Below are positions 50,602 to 59,223 of a stretch of 64,000 bases of DNA, piece by piece (within the stretch, counting starts at the first letter, position 1; each line of letters starts with the position of its first letter). The stretch spans positions 1-64,000 of the forward strand of contig NZ_JALMUV010000038.1 in the NCBI RefSeq assembly GCF_023155275.1. The letters run 5' to 3'. The translations under genes were made by a program, and so were the position numbers. The stretch comes from Streptomyces rhizoryzae (GTDB lineage: Bacteria > Actinomycetota > Actinomycetes > Streptomycetales > Streptomycetaceae). The notes beneath the pieces were generated by a model that was given only the letters and a program-made list of their open reading frames with translations, was not told the DNA's origin and ran no database searches.

Positions 50602-50835
50602 GGGGAGGGGGTGCGCGGCGGGGCACCACACCGGGGCACGGGGAGAGCTTGCGGAGGGCTCATGCCGGTCAGGTTTCCGGTGGGGGCGCCCTCGCGGGCG
50701 GGTGACCGCGACCGAGGGTGCGACTGCCGCCGGTGACGGCGGGGCCGGCGCGATCCGGCGCGATCCGGCCCGGTCCGGGGCCGTCCGGCGTCCTTACCGG
50801 TGCTTGTGCGCTCGGGTACCGGGTATCCGGCCGGA

Positions 50836-51177
50836 ATGGACCCTCTTACTACCGAAACGACGTATCTGTCCACGCAGCTCGCGGCGCCGAACGGGACGAG
50901 CGGCGCCCTGCTGACACTCGTCGGTGTCCTCGTCGTCGCGCTGCTGATCGCGGCGTTCGTCTGGGGCCGGTACCTCAGGAAGCGCGAGCCGGGACCGCCG
51001 CACCCCGAGTCCCATCCGCGGCTGCCGCACGGCGAGCCGGTGGGCGACGTCATGGAGCGCCGCGAGCCCGATGAGCTGCCCCGGTCGGAGCACCGGCGCA
51101 CCCCGCACGAGCTCAAGGGCAACGGCATCGAGTCGCGGCCCCGCCGGGAGTCCGGGCCGGATGATCGTGCCACGTGA
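50836..51177 (+). CDS. Small single-span membrane protein, DUF6479-like
   Basis: 113 residues from ATG at 50836 (MDPLTTETTYL). One membrane segment, SGALLTLVGVLVVALLIAAFVWG, follows a short outer part. The cytosolic tail is charged and Pro-rich (LRKREPGPPHPESHPRLPHGEPVGDVMERREPDELPR, ending PHELKGNGIESR). This pattern fits the Streptomyces DUF6479 family of unknown function. No operon partner is evident. Confidence 0.7.
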   Translation: MDPLTTETTYLSTQLAAPNGTSGALLTLVGVLVVALLIAAFVWGRYLRKREPGPPHPESHPRLPHGEPVGDVMERREPDELPRSEHRRTPHELKGNGIESRPRRESGPDDRAT

Positions 51178-51508
51178 CCGGCGCGGCGCGGCGAGCCCGG
51201 CCCGGAGCACGAGCGGGCGGCCCCGGCACGGGGCCGGGGCCCGCCCCGCGCGGCTGCCCGTACCGAGGATCCGCACCGCCGGCGGGATCAGGCGGGAGCG
51301 GTAGCGCACGCGCCGCCCCCGCTTTGCCGGCGCCGGCCCCCTTGTCGAAGCGCCGGCCCGCCCCTCCCCTCCTCCCTGTTGCCGAAACAGCAACAAGCCT
51401 GGCTCTGCCGTACCGTTCGCCCCATGATCGGCTCTGCCTCGGCGGGGCGGCGGCCCGGATCGGCACCGCTCCCCGGGCGCACGGCCCAGCAACGCTTCCG
51501 AAGGATTG
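51178..51508. promoter_or_regulatory. Region upstream of epoxide-hydrolase-like gene with dyad TGTTGC-N7-GCAACA
   Basis: About 330 bases without a gene. The only clear symmetry is TGTTGC-N7-GCAACA at 51377-51395, about 115 bases before the hydrolase start, a possible operator. Nothing else is recognisable. Confidence 0.4.
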
Positions 51509-52498
51509 ATGTTGATGTCGCATCTGGTGACGCCCCCCACCCATCGGCTGGTCCCCTCTCCCGCCGGCCGGATCCACCTGGTGGAGCAGGGCACCGGGCC
51601 GCTCGTCCTGCTCGTGCACGGGTTCCCGGAGTCCTGGTACTCGTGGCGCCACCAACTCCCGGTGCTGGCCGCGGCCGGTTACCGGGCGGTCGCGATCGAT
51701 GTCCGTGGCTACGGGCGCTCCTCCCGACCCGCGGACCCGGCGGCGTACCGGATGCTCCGCCTGGTGGAGGACAGCGTCGCGGTGGTCCAGGCCCTGGGCG
51801 AGCGGTCCGCGGTGATCGTCGGCCATGACTGGGGCTCGGCCATCGCGGCCAACTCGGCCTTGCTCAGGCCCGATGTCTTCCAGGCGGTAGGACTGCTCAG
51901 CGTCCCCTACACTCCGCCTGGCGGCCCGCGCCCCAGCGACGTCTTCACCCGGATGGGCGGCGACGAGGAGCTCTACGTCTCCTACTTCCAGGAGCCGGGC
52001 CGCGCCGAGGCCGAGATCGAACCCGACGTACGCGGCTGGCTCGCGGGCTTCTACGCTGCCGTGTCCGGCGAGACCATGCCGCCGCCCGGCGCGCCCGACC
52101 CGCACTTCGTCGCCGAGGGCAAGACCCTCCGCGACCGCTTCCCCGTCGGCCGTCTGCCCTCGTGGCTGGGCGAGGACGACCTCGATTTCTACGCCGGAGA
52201 GTTCGAACGGACCGGTATGAGCGGGGCCCTGGCGCGCTACCGCTGCATGGACCGGGACTGGGAAGACCTCGCCCACCTCAACGGCGCCCCGATCCGCCAG
52301 CCTTCCCTGTTCATCGGCGGCGGCCTGGACGCCTCCACCACCTGGCTCGCCGACGCCATCGCGGCCTACCCCACCACCCTGCCCGGCCTGCGCTCGTCCA
52401 CCGTCCTCGACGGCGCGGGCCACTGGATCCAGCAGGAACGCCCCACCGAGACCAACCAGCTCCTGGTCGACTGGCTGGGTTCCCTCTCCTTCTCCTGA
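51509..52498 (+). CDS. Alpha/beta hydrolase, epoxide hydrolase-like
   Basis: 329 residues; starts are clustered (TTG 51506, ATG 51509, ATG 51515), with AAGGA just upstream. HGFPESWYSWRHQLPVL is the HGxP oxyanion motif with the epoxide hydrolase WxxWxxQ/H context. The nucleophile is Asp in VGHDWGSAIA and the catalytic His is in LDGAGHWIQQE. A cap region follows FQAVGLLSVPYTPP. The Asp nucleophile distinguishes it from serine esterases and supports epoxide hydrolase or haloalkane-dehalogenase-like chemistry. Confidence 0.9.
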   Translation: MLMSHLVTPPTHRLVPSPAGRIHLVEQGTGPLVLLVHGFPESWYSWRHQLPVLAAAGYRAVAIDVRGYGRSSRPADPAAYRMLRLVEDSVAVVQALGERSAVIVGHDWGSAIAANSALLRPDVFQAVGLLSVPYTPPGGPRPSDVFTRMGGDEELYVSYFQEPGRAEAEIEPDVRGWLAGFYAAVSGETMPPPGAPDPHFVAEGKTLRDRFPVGRLPSWLGEDDLDFYAGEFERTGMSGALARYRCMDRDWEDLAHLNGAPIRQPSLFIGGGLDASTTWLADAIAAYPTTLPGLRSSTVLDGAGHWIQQERPTETNQLLVDWLGSLSFS

Positions 52499-52590
52499 GC
52501 CCGTCCTCGGCCGAGCCGGGAACCCCGGAAGAGTGGAGGCGGGAGCGGTCCCGCAAGCCGGCTCGGCGCGGCGGAGACCGGTCCGCTGCG

Positions 52591-52986
52591 TCAGAGCGCG
52601 ATCAGTCCCGCCGCGGTGTCCCCGAAGCCACAGGCATCGACGTAGAACGCGCGCAGGCGCTCCTCGAAGTCCACGTGGAGCCACTCGCAGTGCGCGGCGC
52701 GGGCCCCTTCGACCGCGGTCGCCACGAGCGCGGTCCCGACCCCGCCCGCCCGGTACGGCCTGGCGACCACCGTGTCCAGGAGAAAGGCATGCACCCCACC
52801 GTCCCAGGCCACGTTGACGAACCCGATCAGGGAATCGCCCGCCCGGGCACAGACCCACCCCAGGCTGTGCCGCTCAAGCCGTGCCCGCCAGTCGGTCTGC
52901 GGGACCGGATGGCCGAATCCTTCGGCATGCAGCGCGTTGAGGGAAGCGTTGTCGACGTGGCCTCGCCATGCGTACGTGATCCTCAC
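52591..52986 (-). CDS. GNAT-family N-acetyltransferase
   Basis: 131 residues from GTG at 52986 (VRITYAWRGHVDN). GWVCARAGDSLIGFVNVAWDGGVHAFLLDTVVARPYRAGGVGTALVATAVEGARAA is the core, with the acetyl-CoA loop reading RAGGVG in place of the usual Q/RxxGxG/A pattern. HVDFEERLRAFYVDACGFGDTAAG is the C-terminal strand-helix. Substrate unknown. It converges on the epoxide-hydrolase gene. Confidence 0.8.
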   Translation of the reverse strand: MRITYAWRGHVDNASLNALHAEGFGHPVPQTDWRARLERHSLGWVCARAGDSLIGFVNVAWDGGVHAFLLDTVVARPYRAGGVGTALVATAVEGARAAHCEWLHVDFEERLRAFYVDACGFGDTAAGLIAL

Positions 52987-53044
52987 CCGCCGATCGTACA
53001 GACAGGGCGGCGGGGGCGGTTCGCGTGCGGTCGGCGTCACGTGC

Positions 53045-53299
53045 CCGCCGGGAGGGCCCGGTCGGCAGGGTGGTCAGGAAGGGAGGGACGCGGCGGAGGA
53101 CGGGCCGCCGGGGTTGGGGCGCGGACGGGCCGGGCGCGAACGCGTCGCGTACGCCCTCCCACGGTTGCGGTGGCTCGGGCGGCCGCAGACGTCGCGGGCC
53201 GAACGGCGGTGCGGCGTAGGGGATGCCCAGGAACGCCGGCACCTCGCCTTCGCGGCGTCCGCGGACTCGGCCGGCCGTGGTGAGGACTGTGACGTGCAG
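53045..53299 (-). pseudogene. N-terminal fragment of a type B carboxylesterase
   Basis: Reading leftward: LTTAGRVRGRREGEVPAFLGIPYAAPPFGPRRLRPPEPPQPWEGVRDAFAPG, then SAPQPRRP. This is the unmistakable start of a carboxylesterase/type B lipase (the FxGIPYA and RFxPP..W.GVRDA blocks). No nucleophile elbow or later domain follows; the homology stops near 53100. About 85 of an expected 480-500 residues remain, so it is a relic. Confidence 0.65.
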
Positions 53300-53408
53300 G
53301 GGGGCGCCTCGTGATGTTGTTGATCTTCCTCTCTCTCACCTTCATCGCTCCGGAAAGGCGGGGCAATTCCTTTCCGGCGGTGTGCGCGGCAGGCGGGGGC
53401 GGTCGCAG

Positions 53409-54074
53409 TCACGCCTGCCTGCGCGGCGCGCCGTACCAGCGCCAGTCCCTGCGACGCGGGCGGTCGGGCATGTCGATGCGTCCGGTGGCCCACAGCAGGG
53501 TGGACGCGGCGCTGCCGGAACGGGATACGTCCGGGAAGAGCCTGGTCAGGGCCAGGTCGCTCAAGTCCTCCGGCGGGTTCCCGGCGCGCCGCAGTCCCTG
53601 GGCGATGTCGTAGGTGTGGACGAGGGTTTCGACGACTCCCATGGCCGCGAAGCCTTCCGGGTCGGAGGCACCGAACACGTGCGGGGCCAGCGCCGTGGGC
53701 GGGGCGCTGTCCACGACGGCCGCGAGCAAGCCACCGCATGCCTGGACGACCGTCAGCAGGCCCTCGGGTCCCGCCGCTGCGTCGCCGAAGATGACGTTGG
53801 CCGGTCCACCGGGGCGCTCGGTGGTGATACGCAGGGGCACCCGCGGGACGTCCATCGGCTGCGCGAGCCCGAAGCGCAGGGCGTAGGTGAGCAGGTCGTC
53901 CGCGAGGTGCTCCAGCGTCTCCCAGCACGTCCACTCCAGTTCGCCGGCCGGGGCGTGCCATGGGGCGGACGCTGCACCGGCGAGGGTGGCGGCGCAGTGC
54001 GCGACTGCCTGGCGTACGTGGGCCCCGCCGACCGGCGGTGCGGTTGCGGTTGCGGTTGGGACGGAATGGCTCAT
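53409..54074 (-). CDS. MDMPI/DinB-like protein
   Basis: 221 residues. GAHVRQAVAHCAATLAGA and the helical ELEWTCWETLEHLADDLLTYALRFG resemble the N-terminal bundle of mycothiol-dependent maleylpyruvate isomerase-like proteins (WTxxExxxHxxDDL pattern), with a second conserved stretch GVVETLVHTYDIAQGLRR that would supply the other histidine ligand. Members are thiol-dependent metalloenzymes with varied substrates. No partner genes suggest a pathway. Confidence 0.68.
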   Translation of the reverse strand: MSHSVPTATATAPPVGGAHVRQAVAHCAATLAGAASAPWHAPAGELEWTCWETLEHLADDLLTYALRFGLAQPMDVPRVPLRITTERPGGPANVIFGDAAAGPEGLLTVVQACGGLLAAVVDSAPPTALAPHVFGASDPEGFAAMGVVETLVHTYDIAQGLRRAGNPPEDLSDLALTRLFPDVSRSGSAASTLLWATGRIDMPDRPRRRDWRWYGAPRRQA

Positions 54075-54115
54075 CCGGGAAGGCTACTGGGGAGCGCTGC
54101 GCCGCGGGGAACGGG

Positions 54116-54301
54116 TCAGGAGTCCCGGCCGCTCACCAGGAGCAGCAGGCCGAGGACGACCAGCAGCACGAGCACCACGAGGGTGACCACCGCGCCGGTA
54201 CAGATCGCGGCCATCGCGGCCCACCCGAAACGTGCCACTCGCCGCGATCGCCGCAGCTCGGCCTCGTGGGCAGTGTCAGACCACCATTCAGGATCAGTCA
54301 C
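54116..54301 (-). CDS. Small single-span membrane protein
   Basis: 61 residues from GTG at 54301: a charged start VTDPEWWSDTAHEAELRRSRRVARFG followed by a long hydrophobic segment AAMAAICTGAVVTLVVLVLLVVLGLLLLVSG. Probably a membrane-anchored peptide of unknown role; it is short, so the call depends on its coherent hydrophobicity and charge pattern. It sits between an MDMPI-like gene and an SDR gene on the same strand. Confidence 0.5.
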   Translation of the reverse strand: MTDPEWWSDTAHEAELRRSRRVARFGWAAMAAICTGAVVTLVVLVLLVVLGLLLLVSGRDS

Positions 54302-54358
54302 TCCCACCCCGCCGGCTCGTCGCCAAGGCAGCATGCCTGCGGCCGCCCCGTCTTCGCG

Positions 54359-55177
54359 CTACTGCCCCGGTGCCCGAGGCTCCAGCTGGAAGTCGAACGC
54401 CGCGACGCCGGGGTCCAGTGCGGTCACTCCCCCGTCCACGGTCAGCACCGCGCCGTTGACGTAGGAGGCGGCGGGTGAGAGCAGCCAGCTGATCGCCTCG
54501 GCGACCTCTTCGGGGTCGCCCGGGCGGCCGGCGGGGGTCAGCCGCGTCGCTTCGGCGTACGCGCCATCGATGCCGCCAGGCAGTGCGGCCTCCTCCGCGA
54601 ACCGGGCCATCCGCCGGTCGGCCATCTCCGTACGCACCCAGCTCGGGCAGACGGTGTTGGCCCGCAGGCCCTGGCCGCCGTAGTCGACGGCGAGGGAGCG
54701 GCAGAGTTGGAGCAGCGCGGCCTTGGACGTCGCGTAGGCCGCGTTGCCCTTGCCGTTGCGGAGTGCCGAGACCGAGGCGACCGCGACGACCGCGCCACGG
54801 GTCGCCAGCAGATGCGGCAGCGCGGCCCGCAGGAGGAGGAAGGGGCCGGTGAGGTTGGTCCGCATCAGGGCTTCCCAGTCCTCGACGGCCATGTCGCCGA
54901 CCGCGCCGCCGCGTCCGACACCGGCGTTGAGCACCACGCCGTCCAGCCGGCCGTAGGCGCGCACCGCCGTCTCGACGAGTTCCCGGACGGCCGCGGGGTC
55001 GGCCGTGTCGGAGGGATGGGCCAGGGCGCCCGTCTCCTCGGCGATGCGGTGCAGCGGCTCGGGGCGCCGCCCGGAGACCACCACTTGGTGCCCGCCGGTC
55101 CGCAGCAGCCGTGCGGTGGCGGCGCCGATACCCGTGCCACCACCCGTGACGATGACGACGCGTTGCGCTTCCGTCAT
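54359..55177 (-). CDS. Short-chain dehydrogenase/reductase
   Basis: 272 residues from ATG at 55177. VVIVTGGGTGIGAATARLL (cofactor loop), VLNAGVGRGG, VASVSALRN (catalytic Ser) and AAYATSKAALLQLCRSLAVDYGGQGLRANTVCPSWVRTEM (YxxxK) define a complete classical SDR. The C-terminal WLLSPAASYVNGAVLTVDGGVTAL is the usual FabG-like ending. Substrate unknown. Confidence 0.9.
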   Translation of the reverse strand: MTEAQRVVIVTGGGTGIGAATARLLRTGGHQVVVSGRRPEPLHRIAEETGALAHPSDTADPAAVRELVETAVRAYGRLDGVVLNAGVGRGGAVGDMAVEDWEALMRTNLTGPFLLLRAALPHLLATRGAVVAVASVSALRNGKGNAAYATSKAALLQLCRSLAVDYGGQGLRANTVCPSWVRTEMADRRMARFAEEAALPGGIDGAYAEATRLTPAGRPGDPEEVAEAISWLLSPAASYVNGAVLTVDGGVTALDPGVAAFDFQLEPRAPGQ

Positions 55178-55311
55178 GCTGACGCCTCTCTCGGATCTCG
55201 GAGCTGTGCACCGGGGAGCAAGTACCAGCCTAGGGCGGGGCGTTGGCCGGGACACGGCCGGGGTCGGCGCCGCGCCCCGAGGCTCTGCGGCGCCCCGCCC
55301 CGTCTCCTTGC

Positions 55312-55404
55312 TCAGCCGGCCCCTGCCCAGTTGGTGCCGCCGGCCTTGCGGTTGCGGCGTACGGCGACCACCGCGCCCGTTCCGAGCAGTACGGCGGCGC
55401 CGCC
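55312..55404 (-). pseudogene. C-terminal membrane tail of a former surface protein
   Basis: After an in-frame TAA at 55405-55407 the same frame encodes GGAAVLLGTGAVVAVRRNRKAGGTNWAGAG and stops at 55312. A short hydrophobic span followed by RRNRK is the usual end of actinomycete LPxTG/LAxTG-type surface proteins. The upstream frame is Ala/Ser/Pro-rich (about 55410-55560) but has no intact start, so this looks like the broken end of a wall-anchored protein gene. Confidence 0.4.
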
Positions 55405-55705
55405 TTACGAGGGCGAGTTGCGGCAGGGCGGACGGCGTTCCGGTCGTGGCGAGGCTGCCCTTGCCGCGTCGGCGGCGGCCGACCGGGGCGAGGCCCCGCC
55501 CTGCGCCGACGGGTGCGACGTGGCGGCACTGCCGGTGGCGGTCCGGGCCCGGCGCAGGACGGCTGTCCGGACGGAAATGGTGCCGCGGTGCGCCGGCGGC
55601 CAGGGGTCTTGGCGACCGGGTGGAATACGCTCTGAGCGACCGGCCGGCCGGGGCCCCTCATGGAGCGGACGCCTGAGGCGACGCGCGCGGAGAGCGGAGT
55701 GGTAC

Positions 55706-56884
55706 GTGACACGCATACTGGTGATCGGTGGCGGGATCGCAGGCACGGCGACCGCGATGGCCCTGCACAAGGCGGGGTTCGATGTCACCGCCTACGAGGC
55801 GCATCCCGACACCGCCGAGGACATCGGGGCGTTTCTGACCCTGGCGAGCAACGGTATGCGTGCCCTGGCGCAGCTCGGCGCCTCGGACGCGGTCACCTCG
55901 ATCGGCTTCCCGCTGCCCTCGATGCGCGTACTCGACGGCCAGGGCACCGAGGTGGCCCGCGTACCGCTGGGCGAGGCCGGCAACGCACAGCTGCGGTACC
56001 GGTGCCTGCGCCGAGGGGAGTTGAACGCCGCCTTGCAGGGCGAGGCGGTCCGCCGGGGCATCCGGGTCGCGCACGGCGCGCGCCTGGTGTCCGTCGAGGC
56101 CGGTCCGGACCAGGTGACCGCGCGTTTCGCCGACGGCAGGGTCGCGACCGGTGATCTGCTCATCGGCGCGGACGGGCTGCATTCGACCGTCCGGCGCGCG
56201 TTCGCTCCCGACACTGTGCCTGTCTACGCAGGTCAGAGCGTGTTCTACGGCTACACGCGCACCGCGGCGGTGACCGCGGACACCGGCCACCTCACCATGG
56301 TGCGGGGCAGCACAGGCACCTTCGGCTACGCGGTCTCGCCGGCCGGCGAAACGTACTGGTTCGCCCGGGTCTCCGGTCCGGCCCTGCCCGCCGGCCAACT
56401 CGCCCACCCCACGCCCCACCACTGGCGCGAGCACCTGGTGGAGTTGCTGCGCCAGGACGCCACTCCCGCTGCGGACATCGTCGCGTCCTCCAGCGACGGC
56501 ATCATGGCCACCAACGCCACCGAGATCCCGCCAGGCACCCCCTGGCGTTCCGGCCGCACGCTGATCATCGGTGACGCCGCACACGCGGCCTCGCCCGCCA
56601 CGGGCCAAGGCGCCTCGATGGCGTTGGAGGACGCCGTCATCCTCGCCAAGGCGCTGCGGGACGCACCCGACCCGGAGAACGCGTTCTCCCTCTACGAGAC
56701 GTGCCGCCGCCCGCGCGTGGAGCACAACACCACCGTCAGCGGACAGATCTCGCGCGGCACCCGCACCCCGCCCCGCGACGCCGGCCGGACGCCGCCGCCC
56801 CAGCGCCCGGGGGACGACACTCTGGCCGCCCAACTGGACTGGCACGACGTTCTGCGCCCTGCTGTCGCGGGTGACGGGGCCTGA
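55706..56884 (+). CDS. FAD-dependent monooxygenase (PHBH/UbiH-like)
   Basis: 392 residues from GTG (VTRILVIGGGIAGTATAMALHKAG). GxGxxG FAD motif at 8-13, RRGELNAALQGEAVRRG with the conserved Arg, DLLIGADGLHSTVRRAF (DG motif) and RTLIIGDAAHAASPATGQGASMALEDAVILAKAL (GD motif) define a single-component aromatic hydroxylase-like monooxygenase. It is larger-specificity and cannot be assigned a substrate. It stands upstream of an SDR on the same strand, 220 bases apart. Confidence 0.9.
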   Translation: MTRILVIGGGIAGTATAMALHKAGFDVTAYEAHPDTAEDIGAFLTLASNGMRALAQLGASDAVTSIGFPLPSMRVLDGQGTEVARVPLGEAGNAQLRYRCLRRGELNAALQGEAVRRGIRVAHGARLVSVEAGPDQVTARFADGRVATGDLLIGADGLHSTVRRAFAPDTVPVYAGQSVFYGYTRTAAVTADTGHLTMVRGSTGTFGYAVSPAGETYWFARVSGPALPAGQLAHPTPHHWREHLVELLRQDATPAADIVASSSDGIMATNATEIPPGTPWRSGRTLIIGDAAHAASPATGQGASMALEDAVILAKALRDAPDPENAFSLYETCRRPRVEHNTTVSGQISRGTRTPPRDAGRTPPPQRPGDDTLAAQLDWHDVLRPAVAGDGA

Positions 56885-57108
56885 CGGCGTCGCCCCCGCT
56901 GAGGCCAAGGCTCCGTCCTCCATGCCTGGCGTGCATGTCTGGCGTGCATGTCTGGCGTGAGCGGGCACGCTGGGCCGTATCCGCGGTCGGTCCGGCGCCG
57001 CGTTGGCGTGTCTCCATAACCGTCGGCTATCACGGTTGTTCTTGGACGGAGGGCGAGGTTCCCCGGCAGGCTTGGGGCCAACACCGCACAGCGAACGAGG
57101 GGTTGGCG

Positions 57109-57945
57109 ATGATGAGCAGGGTATGGCTGGTGACCGGGGCGAGCAGCGGGTTCGGCCGGGCGATCGTTGCGGCGGCGGTCGCGGCCGGTGACACCGTGGT
57201 GGCGGCGGCCCGCCGTACCGCCGCGTTGGACGACCTCGTGGCGGCGCACCCCGGGCAGGTGGAGGCGTATCCGCTGGACGTGACCGATACCGCCGCGATC
57301 GATACCGCGGTGCGGGACATCGTCGAGCGCCACGGCCGGATCGACGTGCTGGTCAACAACGCCGGCCGGGGGCAGGTCGGTGCGGTCGAGGAGACCACCG
57401 ACGAGGAGTTGCGCGCGCTGATGGATCTGCACCTGTTCGGCCCGGCCGCGCTGACGCGGGCCGTCCTCCCGCACATGCGCCGGCAGCGCTCCGGGGCCGT
57501 CGTGCAGATGACGAGCATGGGCGGGCGGTTCGCGTTCGCCGGCGTATCGGCGTACTGCGCGACGAAGTTCGCCCTGGAGGGCCTGTCCGAGGCGCTCGCG
57601 GCGGAGGTGGCGCCGCTGGGGATCAAGGTGATGATTGTCGAGCCGGGCGCGTTCCGCACCGGGTTCGCCGGTGCGGGTGCGCTCCGGATGTCCGCGGCGC
57701 TCCCGGCGTACGAGGAGACGGTCGGCCCGGTGCGGGAGTCGCTGTCGGCCGGTGACGGCAAGCAGCCTGGCGATCCGGCGAAGGCTGCCGCTGCCGTCCT
57801 CACCGCCCTCGATGCCGAGGACACCCCGCTGCGGCTGCCGCTGGGCAGTGACGCCGCCGATGCGATCGCGGCCCATCTGGACCAGTCCCGCGCGGAGTTC
57901 ACTGCCTGGGAGAAGCTCAGCCGCTCCACGGATTTCGACGCGTAG
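57109..57945 (+). CDS. Short-chain dehydrogenase/reductase
   Basis: 278 residues; ATG at 57109 or 57112 with GAGGGG upstream. VWLVTGASSGFGRAIVAAAVAAGD, LDVTDTAAIDTAV, LVNNAGRGQVGAVEETTDEEL, QMTSMGGRFAFAGVSAYCATKFALEGLSEALAAEVAP (Ser and YxxxK) and IVEPGAFRTGFAG give the full classical SDR set of the oxidoreductase subgroup that includes retinol-type dehydrogenases. It is followed by a strong terminator and may be transcribed with the FAD monooxygenase. Confidence 0.9.
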   Translation: MMSRVWLVTGASSGFGRAIVAAAVAAGDTVVAAARRTAALDDLVAAHPGQVEAYPLDVTDTAAIDTAVRDIVERHGRIDVLVNNAGRGQVGAVEETTDEELRALMDLHLFGPAALTRAVLPHMRRQRSGAVVQMTSMGGRFAFAGVSAYCATKFALEGLSEALAAEVAPLGIKVMIVEPGAFRTGFAGAGALRMSAALPAYEETVGPVRESLSAGDGKQPGDPAKAAAAVLTALDAEDTPLRLPLGSDAADAIAAHLDQSRAEFTAWEKLSRSTDFDA

Positions 57946-57979
57946 CCGTTCCTCTCCACCCCGGCGCACAGCGCCGCGC

Positions 57980-58013
57980 GGGGGCACTCACCGGTTCGGC
58001 CGTGAGTGCCCCC
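57980..58013. terminator. Intrinsic-type terminator
   Basis: GGGGGCACTCAC and GTGAGTGCCCCC form a perfect 12-base-pair stem with a 10-base loop, 35 bases after the SDR stop and before the convergent methyltransferase gene. Confidence 0.8.
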
Positions 58014-58151
58014 GGTGCCTGGCCGGCCCCGGGCGCGGCCGCCCGGCCCACGACGCCCGGGCATCCCTGACGCGTAATCAGCATCCGCTGCCCGTCGGCA
58101 GGTTGCTCGCTGACGTAGCCGCGGTCACGGGCGAGGAGCCGGGCTGACGGG

Positions 58152-58907
58152 TCAGCCTCCGGCCACCAGCGCGTCCACCAGGTAGGTCTCCTCGATCCGC
58201 TCTTCGGGAAACTCGTCGCGCAGGCGTCGTCGCTCGTCCGCCAGGAAGGCGCGGTTGCGGGCCTGGTCCAGGACGAGGAACGCGGAACGGGTGCTGATGT
58301 TGTCGAGGTGGGCGTCGAGGCCGATCACGCGGCTCCATCGGATCTGACGGCGCACCACCCGCAGTCCGGTCAGACCGGCCAGGCGGATGGCGGTGTCGTC
58401 GTCGGGGCGGGTCGCGGACCGCGGCTCCGTACCGCAGTGGTGGGCGATGCGTGCGTGCTGGGCGCGGATCCACGGCACGTCGAAGGCCGTGGTGTTCCAC
58501 CAGATCGCCAGCGCGCCGTCCGGCCGCAGCACGCGGAGTGCTTCCGGTACGGAGCGGGTGGGGTCGGTCCACTGCCAGGACTGCGCGTAGGTGAGGAGGT
58601 CGTGGGAAGCGGTTGCCAGCGGGAGGGCGTTGCCGTCGCCCCGTAGGACCGGTACGTCCGGCAGTGACCGGCGGAATTCGGCGGCCATGGCACCGCCTGG
58701 TTCGACCGCGATCACCTCGGCACCGCGTTCGCGCAGCAGCGCGGTGCCGATCCCGGTGCCGGCACCGACGTCGGCGACCCGGGCACCGGCCAGGCGGCGG
58801 CCCAGGTGCTCTTCGATGAAGTCGAGCAGGGCGGGCGGGTAGGACGGCCGGCTGGCCGCGTACCGGGCGGCAGCCGCGTTGAATGACTGGGCGCGTGAGC
58901 TGGGCAT
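58152..58907 (-). CDS. Class I SAM-dependent methyltransferase (methyltransferase_11)
   Basis: 251 residues. SFNAAAARYAASRPSYPPALLDFI is the typical opening, VADVGAGTGIGTALLRERGAEVIAVEPG holds SAM motif I and the acidic loop, and GDGNALPLATASHDLLTYAQSWQWTD and EALRVLRPDGALAIWWN are motifs II/III. Family members methylate diverse small molecules. The gene is isolated between a convergent SDR and a 316-base gap. Confidence 0.88.
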   Translation of the reverse strand: MPSSRAQSFNAAAARYAASRPSYPPALLDFIEEHLGRRLAGARVADVGAGTGIGTALLRERGAEVIAVEPGGAMAAEFRRSLPDVPVLRGDGNALPLATASHDLLTYAQSWQWTDPTRSVPEALRVLRPDGALAIWWNTTAFDVPWIRAQHARIAHHCGTEPRSATRPDDDTAIRLAGLTGLRVVRRQIRWSRVIGLDAHLDNISTRSAFLVLDQARNRAFLADERRRLRDEFPEERIEETYLVDALVAGG

Positions 58908-59223
58908 TTTCCTCTCCCCCGGTCGGAGCGAACGGGTCCATCAGATCACGTCGGGGGCTTGCTGGGCGGCCGTTTCGCGACCTGCCAGTGGCCGTCCCCG
59001 GTGGGGCCCGCAGTACGGCGCCTGCGCCCGCGCCGGCCCCCACCTCCCCCGAGGGAGCCGGACACCGCCCCGGGTGGGCGGGCGGCCGATTGCCTTGACG
59101 GCGGCGGACCACCACACAGCCGTGCGCCGGCCCCGCCCGCCAGGCACCTCGCGCGCCACCAGGCCGGGCAGCGGCCCTCGGTTGACGCCCCGGGCGGCCG
59201 CCACCGAGTCCCAGGCGGCTTCC
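58908..59223. other. Intergenic stretch without a gene
   Basis: About 316 very GC-rich bases between the methyltransferase start and the LysR stop. Open frames here are compositional only; no repeat, dyad or RNA was recognised. Confidence 0.35.

Noticed and set aside
52874..53242. 122-residue frame taken as a complete carboxylesterase-like gene
   Set aside because: Only its first half is esterase-like; the remainder is antisense to the acetyltransferase gene, so it is a fragment.
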